Shown: piece by piece, positions 31,800 to 42,134 of the stretch
Layout of the letters: every line of letters starts with the position of its first letter
Position numbering within the stretch: the stretch's first letter is position 1
NCBI GenBank assembly: GCA_905221605.1
Contig: CAJNDS010000019.1
Location: forward strand, 190,338 to 254,337
DNA: 64,000 nucleotides
From: Symbiodinium natans
Taxonomy: Eukaryota > Sar > Dinophyceae > Suessiales > Symbiodiniaceae
Direction of reading: 5' to 3'
Notes under the pieces: model-generated
What the model was told of the DNA's origin: nothing
Seen by the model: the letters and a program-made list of their open reading frames with translations, nothing else
Databases searched by the model: none
Translations under genes and position numbers: made by a program

Positions 31800-31907
31800 A
31801 TGGCCCAGCAACCATCTTATCATAAGGGTGCCCTTTCTGGCTTTGGCTATTTTAGAAGGGAACGTAGAATCAACAAAAAGGTCAACAGGGCCCCGCTGGG
31901 CTACCCA
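31800..31907. mobile_element. MITE-like element, family C
   Basis: Begins TGGCCCAGCAACCATCTTAT and ends CCCCGCTGGGCTACCCA. The core has AAGGGTGCCC, AAGGGAACGTAGAA and AACAAAAAGG in the same order as the other copies. Confidence 0.65.
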
Positions 31908-32059
31908 CAAAATTTAGCCGTGAACTCCAGAACACGTTGGAGATGCGTCCAGATGGGCGCGAACTCGCTAAGCAAGGGTTGAGAGCTGCGCATAAGGGCA
32001 AGTGTCTGGTTCGCGGTTCAGGTTTAAGGGTTTGGGGTCTTAGAGAAATCTTTGTATGG

Positions 32060-32330
32060 TAGAGTCAGTGTATATATGTATACACACACGACACTTAAAT
32101 GTATGTGTATATAATAAATACATAAATAAATATGTATATATATATATACACATATGTGGCATCTGCTTTTCGTGCCTAGCCATTGAAGGTTCAAGCATAA
32201 ACTGTGAAGCTGAGTGTGCAGTAGGCAGACGAAGCTCCGGTTCTCAACCCAGGTTCTTCCCTCAGCCATTGGTGAAGATCAGGCACTGCATGCTGCCGGG
32301 GATTGCGGGATCATGGGTGTAGGGCTTTGC
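32060..32330 (+). CDS. Open frame over a TA tract and a unique island, doubtful
   Basis: The 3' part (32160-32322) reads GICFSCLAIEGSSINCEAEC and onward on the plus strand with natural composition. The 5' part is TA/CA microsatellite. I see no decisive splice signals. Confidence 0.2.
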
Positions 32331-32728
32331 TTGCCATATCACGTAATCCGAAATGGGGTGACTCTCTCCTATGCTTACTTCGCCCATAGTTGAGTTTTTG
32401 AACTTTCCGGGCTTCCATAGCTTGCCAGGAATTAAGAAGCTTAATTAACCTCGACTACTCCCTGGCTATTGGAGAAGCAAGTATCCCCAATTTAAGGACT
32501 ACATAGTGTACCTTAAACTTAAGCACCTGTACGTTTGGGCTTTAGGCTTTCGTATGAGAAGGCCCATCAAGGAATGGTCACCACACCCAGATCATCACGG
32601 AGAATGCTTAGGGTTTAGGGCTGTTGTTGGGCGAGGGTCGGCGGGAGGGGGAGTGGGAGAGGGTGACACGTGTTCGAACTTTTCTGAACATACTTTACTA
32701 ATTTAATTGAAGCCTTAGCAAACTAGCC

Positions 32729-32998
32729 CTAGGAGCAATTGGGGGTTGGGGATTTGTGCCCAGGCAGGCCATGGATGGGGTTTGTACTCTCTGGTCGGGC
32801 GCAGAGGTCGTGGAAACTAAACATTTCGTCGTCTGGCAGGATCCGTTCCCCAGCGCAGGCGTGCAAAACTTTGCACCTTGTAGGCAGGTACAGCACACAA
32901 ATTCTAAGCCACGCGAGCTTCCTCACAGCAGCCTGGGTTACCAGCATGCCTACCTCAAGGCCAGGGGCCCTGCCACGCAAGAAGAGCACACTTTCTTC
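32729..32998 (-). CDS. Minus-strand open segment, possible terminal exon
   Basis: About 88 codons ending in TAG. They start near LFLRGRAPGLEVGMLVTQAA and run through VLYLPTRCKVLHACAGERIL to PTPNCS. About two thirds of third positions are G/C. A plus-strand frame is also open but less biased. It contains several Cys and His residues but no recognised motif. No array interrupts it. Confidence 0.4.
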   Translation of the reverse strand, partial: EESVLFLRGRAPGLEVGMLVTQAAVRKLAWLRICVLYLPTRCKVLHACAGERILPDDEMFSFHDLCARPESTNPIHGLPGHKSPTPNCS

Positions 32999-33192
32999 AG
33001 TTTAGGGTTTAAGTTCAGGGTTTAGGGCCTAGAGTTTAGGGTTTGGCCGTTAACCCATATTCCTAAACCCCTAAAAAACCCTGAAGCTCCCCTCTAAAAC
33101 CCTCAACGCCTCAATTCTCTGAAGCCCTTGGGGTTTAGGGTTTAGGGTTTAGGGTTCAGGGTTCAGGGTTTAGGGTTTCGGGTTTAGGATAT

Positions 33193-33308
33193 CTTGGTAG
33201 ACCGGCAACCATCTCATGATAAGAGTACCCTTTTTTGAGGTTGGTGTCTTTATAGGGGAACTTAGAACCAACAAGAAGGGGCACAAAAGGTACCGCTGGG
33301 CTACTAAG
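33193..33308. mobile_element. MITE-like element, family C (well preserved)
   Basis: 116 bp. Ends CTTGGTAGACCGGCAACC and GGTACCGCTGGGCTACTAAG form imperfect inverted repeats. A good reference copy for the family. Confidence 0.75.
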
Positions 33309-33557
33309 GTGTTCAAACATTCTTTACTACTTTAGGGTGGTTAGGGTTTAGATTGTTGGGGAGTACCTTTAGCGGATGTTTTTGAGCTGTGATATGGCCA
33401 CTTCTCCAAATTGTTGTCCCTGTTTGGGTACCCTAAATATTTAGGGGCCGTCTGAAAATAGTAACCCCAACTGGGACCATATTTTCGAGAAATGCCCATA
33501 CAGGAGCCGGATCCCAACAAGGAGTTGACTGCGGCACTGAAGTTCAGACATCCATGA

Positions 33558-33650
33558 CCCCCTGGTTCTTAGTAGGGAATGAGGGCCCTCTCTAATCCAT
33601 TTAAAGGGTGTATATAGGGCCCTCATTCCCTCATTCCCTACTAAGTACCA
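33558..33650. mobile_element. Palindromic element related to family E
   Basis: TTCTTAGTAGGGAATGAGGG faces CCCTCATTCCCTACTAAGTA as inverted arms around a short AT-rich loop. A half copy lies near 48600-48637. Confidence 0.65.
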
Positions 33651-34012
33651 TCCACATGAAGCCGAACCACATGCACATGTCAGCTCCGAGCTAAACCCTG
33701 GACCCGAAACTCCAAAAACTACGCCCTAAGCCCTAAGCTTCAAAAACCTGAGTCCTGAGCCTTAAGCCCTAAACCCTAAACCCTCAGTGGAGGTGGGAGC
33801 TTCTTGCGCAGAGCTGCCCGAGGATTGCACCTGAATTTCTTGGCAGCTGCGGAGGAATCTCCATCCTGAGAGCACCATGCTGGGTGTTGTGGGGCACACA
33901 CACACACACGGACACAGACACAGAGAAAGAGATACACAGAGAGCAAGATACATGGCCCCGGCAGGCTGCGAGCCCTAAGGTTTAAATAAGGGTTACTTTC
34001 AACCCTAAACTG

Positions 34013-34108
34013 GGGACGTTCCCCCTTTTCTCATGCTCCTTCTTCAGGATTTTAATCGGGGGTACTACAATCCCTATTAAGGACTGTTCGTTTAAGGGGC
34101 ACATCCCT
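34013..34108. mobile_element. MITE-like element, family E
   Basis: Left end GGGGACGTTCCCCCTTTTC, right end TTTAAGGGGCACATCCC, and the shared core TACAATCCCTATTAAGGACT. Confidence 0.6.
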
Positions 34109-34481
34109 AGACCCTAAATAGAAGATGGCTGTCTGAGTGGGGAAACCATCCATTTGCAATGGGCCCAAGCCAAACACATACTTCCCTAAACCCTAAACCC
34201 TAAACCCTAAACCCTAAACCCTAAACCCTAAACCCTAGACCCTAAACCGCCAGGGCTTAAGGGAAACGACACCGAAGAAGGGAAGAAGAGTACTGCCGGG
34301 CGTCCTGGCCCACTATCTTGGGTACGCAGTCACATTGTCCCTTACGGCCCTTCCTTGGGTTAAGCCTTAAACCCAAGGGCCCATACTTCAGAACCCTTTG
34401 AAGAAGGTAAGGGACCATGTAGCTGCCCGTCAACCACTACGACATCCCAAGCCCTAATAGGGGTTTAGGGTTTAGGGTTCT

Positions 34482-34640
34482 GGTTTTTCATGGGTAGTTA
34501 GAAGTAGGGATATAAAACACGGTAACAACACTTTTAACCCTATTTAGGGTACTTATAACCCTAAACCCTCAACCCTCAACCCTCAACCCTCAACCCTAAA
34601 CCCTAAACCCTACTTCTTGCTACCCATGAGCCTCCAAGTA
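34482..34640. mobile_element. Family A element interrupted by CCCTAAA repeats
   Basis: Left arm TTCATGGGTAGTTAGAAGTA and right arm TGCTACCCATGAGCCTCCAAGTA are in place. Between TTTAGGGTACTTATAA and CTACTTCTTGC there are eight CCCTAAA or CCCTCAA heptamers that other copies lack. Confidence 0.75.
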
Positions 34641-34931
34641 TGGGTCGCTCTGAAGGGTAAAGGGATGGACAGTTGAGAAAAGACTCAACCCTACTTTCAG
34701 GGCCCTTATAGCCCAACTCCTAAACCCTAAACCCTAAACTTGAAGCCTTGAGCCCTAAACCCTAATGACCCTACTTTTCACTACCCGTGAACCTGCTGAG
34801 TAGAGGATCCTATGCTACCCCAGTGTTTAGCAAGCTCTGGATTCTGGGGCATCTCTACGAAGAGGTTTAGGGTCGTACTTGGAGGGCAATTAGGGTCTAA
34901 GGCTTAGGGTGTAGGCCCTACACCCTAAACC

Positions 34932-35399
34932 CTAAACCTGTGGGGGGGAGATCCGCGGAATTCTTCGCTCCTGCGCGACAGGACGTTTTTTGGCAGCTGG
35001 CAGCCTTGGCTCTGACATGCAGCTCCTGGGGAACTTTAGCCCGATGTCTGCGATGCTCCAAAGTCGTTCCTTCTCAGATGCCATCCTCCAGAGAAACGCT
35101 GCGGTCACGGAAGATCGTTTCTTCCCAGCCTCCAAGAGATGTGCTCTTCTCTCCGCTTTGTCCGATCCTCCGCTTGCGGATTCAGCTCCTCCAAAACCAC
35201 AGCAAGCAGGAGACAGGGAGAAAGCTCTCATCTGTTGACGGTCTGACATCAGCTCATAGGTGTCTGCAGAGCACGGGCGCCCGACAGTTTTGTTAATTTT
35301 GCAGCCTTCGGCCACTTCCCCTGAGCATCGACTGATGATTTGTATCAACAGAAAATGCACTATCAGATGGCTTCTCATTTGTACTTGGTGTAGTGACAA
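34932..35399. CDS. Repeat-free block with open frames on both strands
   Basis: A minus-strand frame of 155 codons (with SDKAERRAHLLEAGKKRSS near its middle) overlaps a plus-strand frame of 82 codons at 34990-35238 (with MQLLGNFSPMSAMLQSRSFS). Third-position bias is near neutral in both, so I cannot choose. There are no telomere-type repeats inside. Confidence 0.3.
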
Positions 35400-35870
35400 A
35401 ATCTATCTGGGCCATATTGAAATTTCTTGTGGTGTATATTGATGACAAATATTGAGTTTCTGTATTGATTTTGTTTTGTTGGTTGTATTGATTTCAAGGT
35501 TGCTTTGAGGAAGTGTGGCCAGTTGTGTTTTGGCTCTAGCTGTCTGGGTAGTTCAATTCAGGGAAGCCTTGCAAAAGGTTCTATCTGTGGGGCCCCTCAG
35601 GATCCATATTAAAATCGAGCCCAACCTTACACCAACGTTACATTAAAGTAACAAGATTAAAAAACATGTTATTTAGAAAGGGAACGAAAGGTAAAAAATA
35701 TATGGGATTATTACCGTGCCAATACTCTACAAAGATGATTCCTTGGCGTTTCAAGGCTTTTATTAGTATCGTCATTTCCATGGGAAAAAGATGAATATTA
35801 ACAAGCCACCCCCCCCTTCCCCCTTCCCCCATAATGCCGTTGCGCGGCTTGCAAACCCTAAGCTCTGATC
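35400..35870. other. AT-richer unique stretch
   Basis: Few repeats; TTGTATTGATTTTG-like motifs recur near 35430-35500. No gene supported. Confidence 0.35.
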
Positions 35871-35878
35871 CCTAAAAA

Positions 35879-35990
35879 CCCTACAAACCCTAAAAACATC
35901 AGAAACCCTAAAAACCCTAAAAACACTAGGAACCCTACAAACCCTAAAAACCCTAAAAACCCTAAAAACCCTAAAAACCCTAAAAATCCT
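35879..35990 (+). repeat. CCCTAAAAA nonamer array
   Basis: Nine-base units (CCCTAAAAA) with occasional AACATCAG or CTACAAA interruptions, passing into normal CCCTAAA at 35990-36030. Confidence 0.9.
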
Positions 35991-36034
35991 AAACCCTAAA
36001 CCCTAAACCCTAAGCCCTAAGCCCTAAACCCTGC

Positions 36035-36073
36035 CATGTCCGAGCTGCACCACTGTGGGTCATGTCCATAGTC
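36035..36073 (-). CDS. 39-bp exon-like island
   Basis: Minus strand, 13 codons in phase 0: DYGHDPQWCSSDM. Acceptor CTGCAGCCTTTGGCAG; GC donor (ACATG|GCAGGG). CCCTAAA lies to the left and TTTAGGG to the right. Confidence 0.5.
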
Positions 36074-36206
36074 CTGCCAAAGGCTGCAGAGGGTTTAGGG
36101 TTTAGGGTTTAGGGATTTAGGGTTTAGGGTTTAGGGTTTAGGGTGTAGGGATTTAGGGTTAGGGTTTTAGGGTTTAGGGTGTAGCACTAGTCAGCTGAAC
36201 GCAATA

Positions 36207-36407
36207 GTGTCAAGAAAGGCCCACCCCAAGGCCACCCAATCACAAGTCACTTCAGGGCCAAACCGAAGCCAGCCCAAACCAAGCCAGGCATTCAAAATTC
36301 ACACGTCGAACATATTCAAAAAAGATGCTGAGGTTACAATCCTTAGAATGCTTGCCAAAGATTTGGGTATTTCCCATATAGGGGCGCCCCCTCTATACCC
36401 CAAATAG
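36207..36407 (+). CDS. Open frame of 66 codons, doubtful
   Basis: Plus strand, repeat-free, ending in TAG; lysine/serine/proline-rich start, then DAEVTILRMLAKDLGISHIG. Moderate bias only. Confidence 0.25.
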   Translation: MSRKAHPKATQSQVTSGPNRSQPKPSQAFKIHTSNIFKKDAEVTILRMLAKDLGISHIGAPPLYPK

Positions 36408-36972
36408 AAGAGAATCCCCACGAGGAAGCACCAAGAGGCAAGCCCAAGGTTCTTACGTGATTGGCCTAAACCCGAAACCCTAAACCCTAAACCCTAAACC
36501 CTAAACCCGAAACCCTAAACCCTAAACCCTAAACCCTAAACCCTAAATCGGGGCTTCTGGGTCAAAGGGTCCCCCCTCTCAGGCTCCACTGCGCCCTGCC
36601 TTACCCTAAAGCCTAAGCTTACAAGTACACCCTAAACCCTAAACCCTCAACCCTCAACCCTAAACCCTAAACCCTGGGGTAAGATGGGTGGTCGTAAACC
36701 TATTGTCAGTTTGGGGCGTCTCTGTCTCAGTGTGTGCCCCATAGTTTGGGGCAACCGAAACTCCGAAGGGCGCACCCCTTGGAGCCGACATGTAGGCCCT
36801 AAACCTGCAAATTAGGGTTTAGGGTTTAGGGTTTAGGGTTTAGGGTTCAGGGTTCAGGGTTTAAGGTCCCTAAGTTTGGGGCATGAGGGTTCGGCTGGTT
36901 TCTAATTCCAGCCATCCCCCTGAAAACCCTCAACACCGGGCTTTCAGCGCGGCTTAGGGTGCAGAGAGTGTG

Positions 36973-37120
36973 CACTTGGAGGTTCGTGGTACTTAGTAAC
37001 CAATTCTAACTGTACTTCTAACCCACTTATAAGCCCTTTCAGTGCCATAGTAGGGTGATAATTGGGTTATACGTAATTGCAGATAGTATTGGGTTATGAA
37101 GTACCATAAACCTCCACGTA
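36973..37120. mobile_element. MITE-like element, family A (complete)
   Basis: 148 bp. Left CACTTGGAGGTTCGTGG and right CCATAAACCTCCACGTA are inverted. The arms share ACTTAGTAACCAATTCTAAC with the copies at 13094 and 58150. Confidence 0.75.
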
Positions 37121-37180
37121 GGGTTTAGGGTGTGTAGGGTTTGGGCGGCGGTCCCTGTAGATCTTCCTCTCATCGAACTC

Positions 37181-37205
37181 ACCCGCAGCAACTTGGCGTC
37201 CTGGG
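37181..37205 (-). CDS. 25-bp microexon with canonical sites
   Basis: Minus strand between CCCTCTCCTTGCAG and GCGG|GTGAGT. One base plus SQDAKLLR, all eight codons ending in G or C. Reading through the donor is possible (IPGRQVAAGEFDERK in another frame), so the exon could be longer. Confidence 0.5.
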
Positions 37206-37355
37206 ATCTGCAAGGAGAGGGCTCCCTAGCTATTTGGGTAGGGCTATGGGATGGGGCCCTGAGGCACAGGTTTACCGCACCCCTCATTGCCCCTTAATTC
37301 GCCTTGAAACAGGAAAGGGGGGAGTCTTCAGTGTGTAAACCCTAACCCCAAACCC

Positions 37356-37469
37356 TACTTGAAGGTGGGTAGTTAGAAGTGGGGTTAGAAGCGCCCCTCA
37401 ATGCGGTTGTAAGTATAGCTACCATACTCATAACCCTACTTATAACTACTCATATGAACCTGTAAGTAC
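37356..37469. mobile_element. MITE-like element, family A
   Basis: 114 bp from TACTTGAAGGTGGGTAG to CATATGAACCTGTAAGTA, with the usual AAGTGGGGTTAGAAG and ACTCATAACCCTACTTATAA arms. Confidence 0.65.
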
Positions 37470-37680
37470 AGGCAACCTCAGCAACGCAATCCCTAGTAAA
37501 CCCGGTGAGCATATTAAGAAGGGTAATTCCCCTTTGTTGGGTTTCCCTAAACCCTAAACCCTAAACGCTAAACGCCAAACGCCAAACGCCAAACGCCAAA
37601 TCCTAAACCCTAGGTTACTTTGTGAGGGAGCCCAGAACCCAAAAAAAGGCGAGGCCAAGAGGGAAGCCGAGGCTCCATAC

Positions 37681-37702
37681 TCGTCCCAGAGCTTCTGACC
37701 CC
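37681..37702 (-). CDS. 22-bp microexon candidate
   Basis: Minus strand, acceptor ACACCCTCTGTGCCAG, donor ACGA|GTATGG. It reads GQKLWD in the best-biased frame. The open frame continues beyond the donor (EYGASASLLAS), so the end is uncertain. Confidence 0.35.
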
Positions 37703-38237
37703 CTGGCACAGAGGGTGTCAGGGATAGTTTGATGGGTCGGGGGGGGGGGGGGAGCTTGCAGGTTTAGGGTTTAGGGTTTAGGGTTTAGGGTATAGGATTT
37801 AGGGTTTAGGGTTTAGGGTTTAGGGTTTAGGGTCGCAAGGGTTTGGGCGCAGGGGAACGTCTGACACACAGCCCAGTTTAGGGTTTTGGGTAGGTGTCGG
37901 TTCATTCTGATATAGCTATATGTCGGATCCGTAGCCCCTAAACCCTGTACCCGAAACCCTAAACCCTAATCGCTAACCCAAAACCCTATACCCTAAACCC
38001 TATACCCTAAACCCTATACCCAAAATATGTGCTCAAGGGCAGCTGGGGCTGAGGAGCCTTCGTCGCTGTCTGGTAAGGCGCCTTCCTATAGACACCAGCC
38101 TCAAGTGGCCCTTCAAGCACCTTTTCGGTGGAAGGCTAGGGGTCCTAAATCCCATTAGGGTTTAGAGTTTAGGGTTTGGGGTTTAGGGTTGAAGGTTCAG
38201 GGTTCAGGGTTGAGGCTTTTGCACGACGACCCCATAT

Positions 38238-38355
38238 CATAAAGCCTAAAGCCTAAAGCCTAAAGCCTAAAGCCTAAAGCCTAAAGCCTAAAGCCTAAAG
38301 CCTAAAGCCTAAAGCCTAAAGCCTAAAGCCTAAAACCTAAAGCCTAAAGCCTAAA
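38238..38355 (+). repeat. AAAGCCT heptamer array
   Basis: About 16 copies of the G-variant heptamer AAAGCCT, almost without CCCTAAA, bounded by normal units only at the right. This variant was amplified on its own. Confidence 0.95.
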
Positions 38356-38452
38356 CCCTAACTCCGGACACAAACCCTTTACAATTTCTATAAACCCTAA
38401 GCCCTAAACCCTCAACCCCCCCCCCCCCCCCCCCCCGCGGCCGTCGCCTGGC

Positions 38453-38505
38453 CGGATGCAGAGGTGGCCAAGCTCACGGCATTGCCGGCACTCGTCCGGC
38501 AGGTA
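38453..38505 (-). CDS. Exon-like island, cysteine-rich
   Basis: Minus strand after GGGCGTGACAAG: YLPDECRQCRELGHLCI plus two bases, then a GC donor. The CxxC-x4-H-x-C spacing resembles part of a zinc-binding site but matches no exact family pattern. A second open frame (TCRTSAGNAVSLATSASG) is also G/C-biased, so the frame is uncertain. Confidence 0.4.
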
Positions 38506-38649
38506 CTTGTCACGCCCAAACTCAGGGTTCAGGGTTCAGCCAGGGTTCAGGGTTCAAGGCTCAGGGTTCAGGGGACAGGGTTTAGGGTTTGAGGTTTAGG
38601 GTTCATAGAAATCTAAAGGTTTAGGGTCCAGGGTTTACAGTTGAAGGTT

Positions 38650-38746
38650 GGGATGCTCCCCCTCATACTATCAGTCCGTAGTAAGGATTATAAGAGAGGG
38701 TGCTATAATCCCTACTAAGGACTGTTAGTATAAGGGTTGACATCCC
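38650..38746. mobile_element. MITE-like element, family E (best copy)
   Basis: 97 bp. Its arms GGATGCTCCCCCTCATACTA and ACTGTTAGTATAAGGG...CATCC are inverted. ATCAGTCCGTAGTAAGGATT faces AATCCCTACTAAGGACTGTT. It could fold almost completely. Confidence 0.75.
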
Positions 38747-39305
38747 AAGTTGCAGGAGTATTGGGCTTCGGACGGTGCATGGAAGGTAGACTGTAGGGCA
38801 AACATATAAAACAAAAAAAGCTAAATAGCGATATTCCCAAATTCGCTTGCGGATCTCCAGGAGGAAGGGATAATGGAGCCTCTGGGAAGTTGCCAGGGCG
38901 TGGAATTGTTTCACCCCAAAGCCCAGGCCCTAAACCGTCTGAACCCTATACCCTGAACCCTATACCCCAAAACCCAAAAACCGAAAACACAAAACCCTCA
39001 AACCCAAAAACCCAAATACCCCTAACCCCTAAGCACACCCAAATACCCTAAGACCTTGTAAGCCCTACTTCCATGTCAAGCCCAAGCCCTAAACCGCATA
39101 AAAAGGGCAAAGCCCGAAGAAGCCCTCCCATCTTTTGGGCATTTTTACCCGTTTAAAGCTCAAGAGAATACTACAACGTTCTGCTTGTTTATTGCTTTTT
39201 GTTTATTTGTTTTTATCTACCTTGGGTGGTCTAGGGAGGTAGCAGGTAGGCACAGTGCAAAGCTATGCGTACCATAGAAATTGTTGAAAAACAACTCCTA
39301 AACAC

Positions 39306-39370
39306 GGTGGGGTCCAGGGCTTCGGGTAATCAGGGCAAGCGTCGTAGATGAAGTGGTACCGGCATGTCGC
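39306..39370 (-). CDS. Exon-like island, third of a chain from 40503
   Basis: Minus strand, 65 bp. Acceptor AATCACTACCACCAG, donor CCACC|GTGTTTAGG. Phase 0: ATCRYHFIYDACPDYPKPWT then P and two bases. It follows the exon at 40111-40200 in phase 0. Cysteine and aromatic residues could extend a metal-binding region. Confidence 0.5.
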
Positions 39371-40110
39371 CTGGTGGTAGTGATTGCCTTGGCGTCAGCA
39401 GAAGAAACCCCCTGTTACTGTTGGAAAAAACCGAAACGCTAAACCCCCCAAACCTAAGCCCTAGACCCCTAAACCCCTAAGCTCCTAAACTCTAGGGTTT
39501 AGGGTTTGAGGGTCTTTTAGTTTGCAGACCCGAAGGCCCATTAACCCTGAACCCTTCCAGCGATAGGGTGCGTAAACCGCGTGGCTCTCCTAAAGGAATT
39601 TTCCCGAACACATTACTGGGAGCTTGCGTACCCCCCCCCCCCCTCAACCCTAAACCTTAAACCCCTAAACCCTAAACCCCTCAACCCCCCAGCAAGGTAT
39701 TCCTGAAGCCATGAATTCCTCACACTGAGCAAACCCAAGCCTGGGGGTTGAGGGTTCTGGGTTTAGGGCTTAGGGTGTAGGGGTTTAGGGTTTTAGGGCT
39801 TAGGGTTTGGGACCTCAGTTGATGAAATGGCAGCGGGGGAGCCAAAAAACCCGAAGTTTCCGAAAGCCTGTATGTACAGATATAGATCACGAACGCAGCA
39901 AGCAATGCCCGTTAAGTCAGAGAGGTAGTTCATGAGAAGGATTCGCTTTCCTAGACAAGACCCTTAGTTGCACTTCTTAATTGTGCTTGTTTCTGGGGCT
40001 GTCTGATTGATGGCTCGCGTATGAACTATCAACTCAGGACTGGTATTGGGCTCCCTTGCAATTCAAAATACCTAAACCCTAAAGAAAAAATCGAACCCTA
40101 AGCCCCAAAC

Positions 40111-40200
40111 CTCCTGCAAGCCGGGGTGGCCATGGGCTTTGATGGCGGTTCGGTCGGCGTGGCACTCAAAGCAGAACTCGTGGTTGCAGTTGAAGCAAGT
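40111..40200 (-). CDS. Cysteine/histidine-rich exon, IBR/RING-like zinc site
   Basis: Minus strand, 90 bp, 30 codons in phase 0, ending at CAGGAG|GTTTGGGG. It begins TCFNCNHEFCFECHADRTAI and ends HGHPGLQE. The C-x2-C-x4-FC-x2-C-H spacing resembles the zinc-binding half of IBR or RING fingers of ubiquitin ligases. The rest of such a domain is not visible, so the family is a suggestion. Strong third-position G/C bias. CCCTAAA lies to the left and TTTAGGG to the right. Confidence 0.55.
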
Positions 40201-40422
40201 CTCAGGCGTTGCCGTTTAGGGTTTAGGGCTTAGGGTTTCGGGTTTAGGGTTAGGTGTGAACTACACCTTTTAGGGTTCAGAGTTGGGGGGTATACATATA
40301 TATATATATATATGTACGTATTTGTTTATTTACTGAAATTATTTATCTATATGTGAAAGGGTTGAGGGTGTAGGGTACCCCAAACCTAGACCCGAAACCC
40401 TACGACATGACAGCCCACCTAC

Positions 40423-40503
40423 CATCCCATCCTTGCTTCCGGTGTAGTTTGGGCTTTGCCTGCGCTCGGCTAGACTGTCCAGACGCAAGAGGTAACGCTG
40501 CAT
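40423..40503 (-). CDS. Exon with good splice sites preceding the Cys/His exon
   Basis: Minus strand, 81 bp, exactly 27 codons: MQRYLLRLDSLAERRQSPNY then TGSKDGM. Acceptor ACCCTTGGCCAG, donor GGATG|GTAGGT. Phase 0 at both ends, matching 40111-40200. It begins with ATG right after the AG, so it could be a first exon at a spliced-leader acceptor, but it could equally be internal. Confidence 0.6.
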
Positions 40504-40675
40504 CTGGCCAAGGGTTTTGGGGTTAAGGCTTTGGGACCCTAAACCCTAAACCCAAAAAACCCTTAACCCTACACCTTCAACCCTAAACCCTAGAACCTCA
40601 AACCCTAAACCCTCAACCCGGGGCTTCGGGGCCCGAAGCCCTAAACCCCAAACCCCAAACCCCGAAGCCCAGCGT

Positions 40676-40740
40676 TCAGTTTAGGAGAGACAGCTGAGTC
40701 TCCATGTGATCGCACTGATCCTCGTCTTCCTTCATGATGC
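40676..40740 (-). CDS. Terminal exon of the 42134-40676 gene
   Basis: Minus strand. Acceptor GCCGCGCGCACAG. Two bases, then IMKEDEDQCDHMETQLSLLN and a TGA stop. The GC overhang is completed by the single G left by 41746-41810 to give glycine. Acidic C-terminus. Confidence 0.55.
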
Positions 40741-41203
40741 CTGTGCGCGCGGCCGAGCTCACCGAGAATTTCGCATGTCATGTCAAACGCTACACAGTCC
40801 ACACAAAGGCTTTAATACCCCAACCAAAGCACCCTCCTCAACCCCCTCGATCCCTAAACCCCTAAACCGTGAACCTACGCACCCCCCACCCGAAACCTCT
40901 GATGCTACTCCCCCCCACCCACCACTTAGTAAACAGCTACATCCACCAGGTGCCCATATTCTCCTTTCCTGTTCTCTATCTAACTGGTCATTTTGGTGAA
41001 CAGATTCGGCGGCTGGGGTTCCTCGACGTAACCCTACCACTTCACACACTCAGACATTCACGGAGTAAATTCACATCAGAATAACTTCGAAATCAGCATT
41101 AACAAAGAATTACCATTATGGCATGCGAAAGTGCTAAGTGGAATATTAACTATGTGGGGGTGTGGGGGTTAATCTAAGTCATGCACACTTTTCACTATAC
41201 ACA

Positions 41204-41250
41204 CCCAGAGAGCCCAAAACCCCTTAATTTACCTAACTTTAGGAATCTGA
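41204..41250. mobile_element. Family D end fragment
   Basis: CCCAGAGAGCCCAAAACCCC followed by TTAATTTACC matches one arm of the family D elements. Confidence 0.55.
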
Positions 41251-41258
41251 ACAAAACT

Positions 41259-41364
41259 GTTAGAAGCAGGTGTATGAGTAGGTGTATGAGTACACTAAGT
41301 AGGGTTAAAAGTAGAGTTCCCAGACTCATAACCCTACTCATGAACGAACCATGAACCTCCAAGT
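41259..41364. mobile_element. Family A element (right end intact)
   Basis: It contains AAGTAGGGTTAAAAGTAGAG, CTCATAACCCTACTCATGAA and the terminus ATGAACCTCCAAGTA. The left terminus is worn, with a GGTGTATGAGTA duplication. Confidence 0.6.
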
Positions 41365-41745
41365 AGGGGTCCTAAACTTGAACCCTAAACCCTAAACCCA
41401 AAGCCCCTAAGCCCCTTACACCCTAAAACCCACCTGGTTATGAATTAGGGTACACATTTGCATGATGGGCGGGTACGCTGGAAGTAAACCTTTAACCTTG
41501 ATTCGCCCAACTCTGGGATGTAGAGCCCCAACTCAGTAGTCCTGTGTAAAGCCAATAGATCCTGGGCTTTAGGGTTTAGAGTTTGCTTAAACCCGAACCT
41601 GAAACCCTAAAGAGGGCCTAAACGAACGAGTAGTCTCTAAACCCCACCCCCCCCCCCCCAGAGGCCGGGTCTGGGGTTTAGGCAAGCTTGAACAACGCTC
41701 CACTTCGAACCCAAAAGTCTGCCCAACTACCTCCCGCCCAGGCAC

Positions 41746-41810
41746 CTTGGAGGCATTTAGGGCAGATGGAGAAGGTATCGCCGTTTTTGTCCCCCAGCTC
41801 CTCGCTCAAG
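41746..41810 (-). CDS. Exon with a CPKC motif
   Basis: Minus strand, 65 bp. Acceptor GGGGGGCTTGCAG, donor CCAAG|GTGCCT. One base, LSEELGDKNGDTFSICPKCL then Q, one base. The CPKC pair may be half of a zinc ribbon. It joins in phase to the terminal exon 40676-40740 and to 42057-42134 upstream. Confidence 0.55.
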
Positions 41811-42056
41811 CTGCAAGCCCCCCTGGTTACAGAAGACCCTTAAGCTCTTCCCTTTGATGCCCTCTGCAACATATTTGGGCCTAGGGTTCAAGGCCCAGGG
41901 AACTGGGCATAGGGTTTCGGGTTTAGGGTTCTGTGGAGAGCAGGGCCCATGCAACTCGATCTTGTGTCCAAATCAACCTCACACATGGGGGCCTCCAAGG
42001 CCCAAAACCCTGAAACCCCTACCAGCCCTACAGCCCCCTGCCTTCTCCACACGCAC

Positions 42057-42134
42057 GCGAGCTTTGAGGTACTGGCCGAAGTGGCCCTCAGGTGGTTGGC
42101 ATGTCGGGAGAAGGGCTGATAGCATCTGGGGGCT
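42057..42134 (-). CDS. Exon upstream of the CPKC exon
   Basis: Minus strand, 78 bp. Acceptor AGACCTCGTTGCAG, donor CTCGC|GTGCGT. The frame that joins the next exon starts APRCYQPFSRHANHLRATSA; it has 17 of 25 third positions G/C. A phase-0 frame (with PEGHFGQYLKAR) is also open but would hit a stop in the next exon. Confidence 0.45.
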
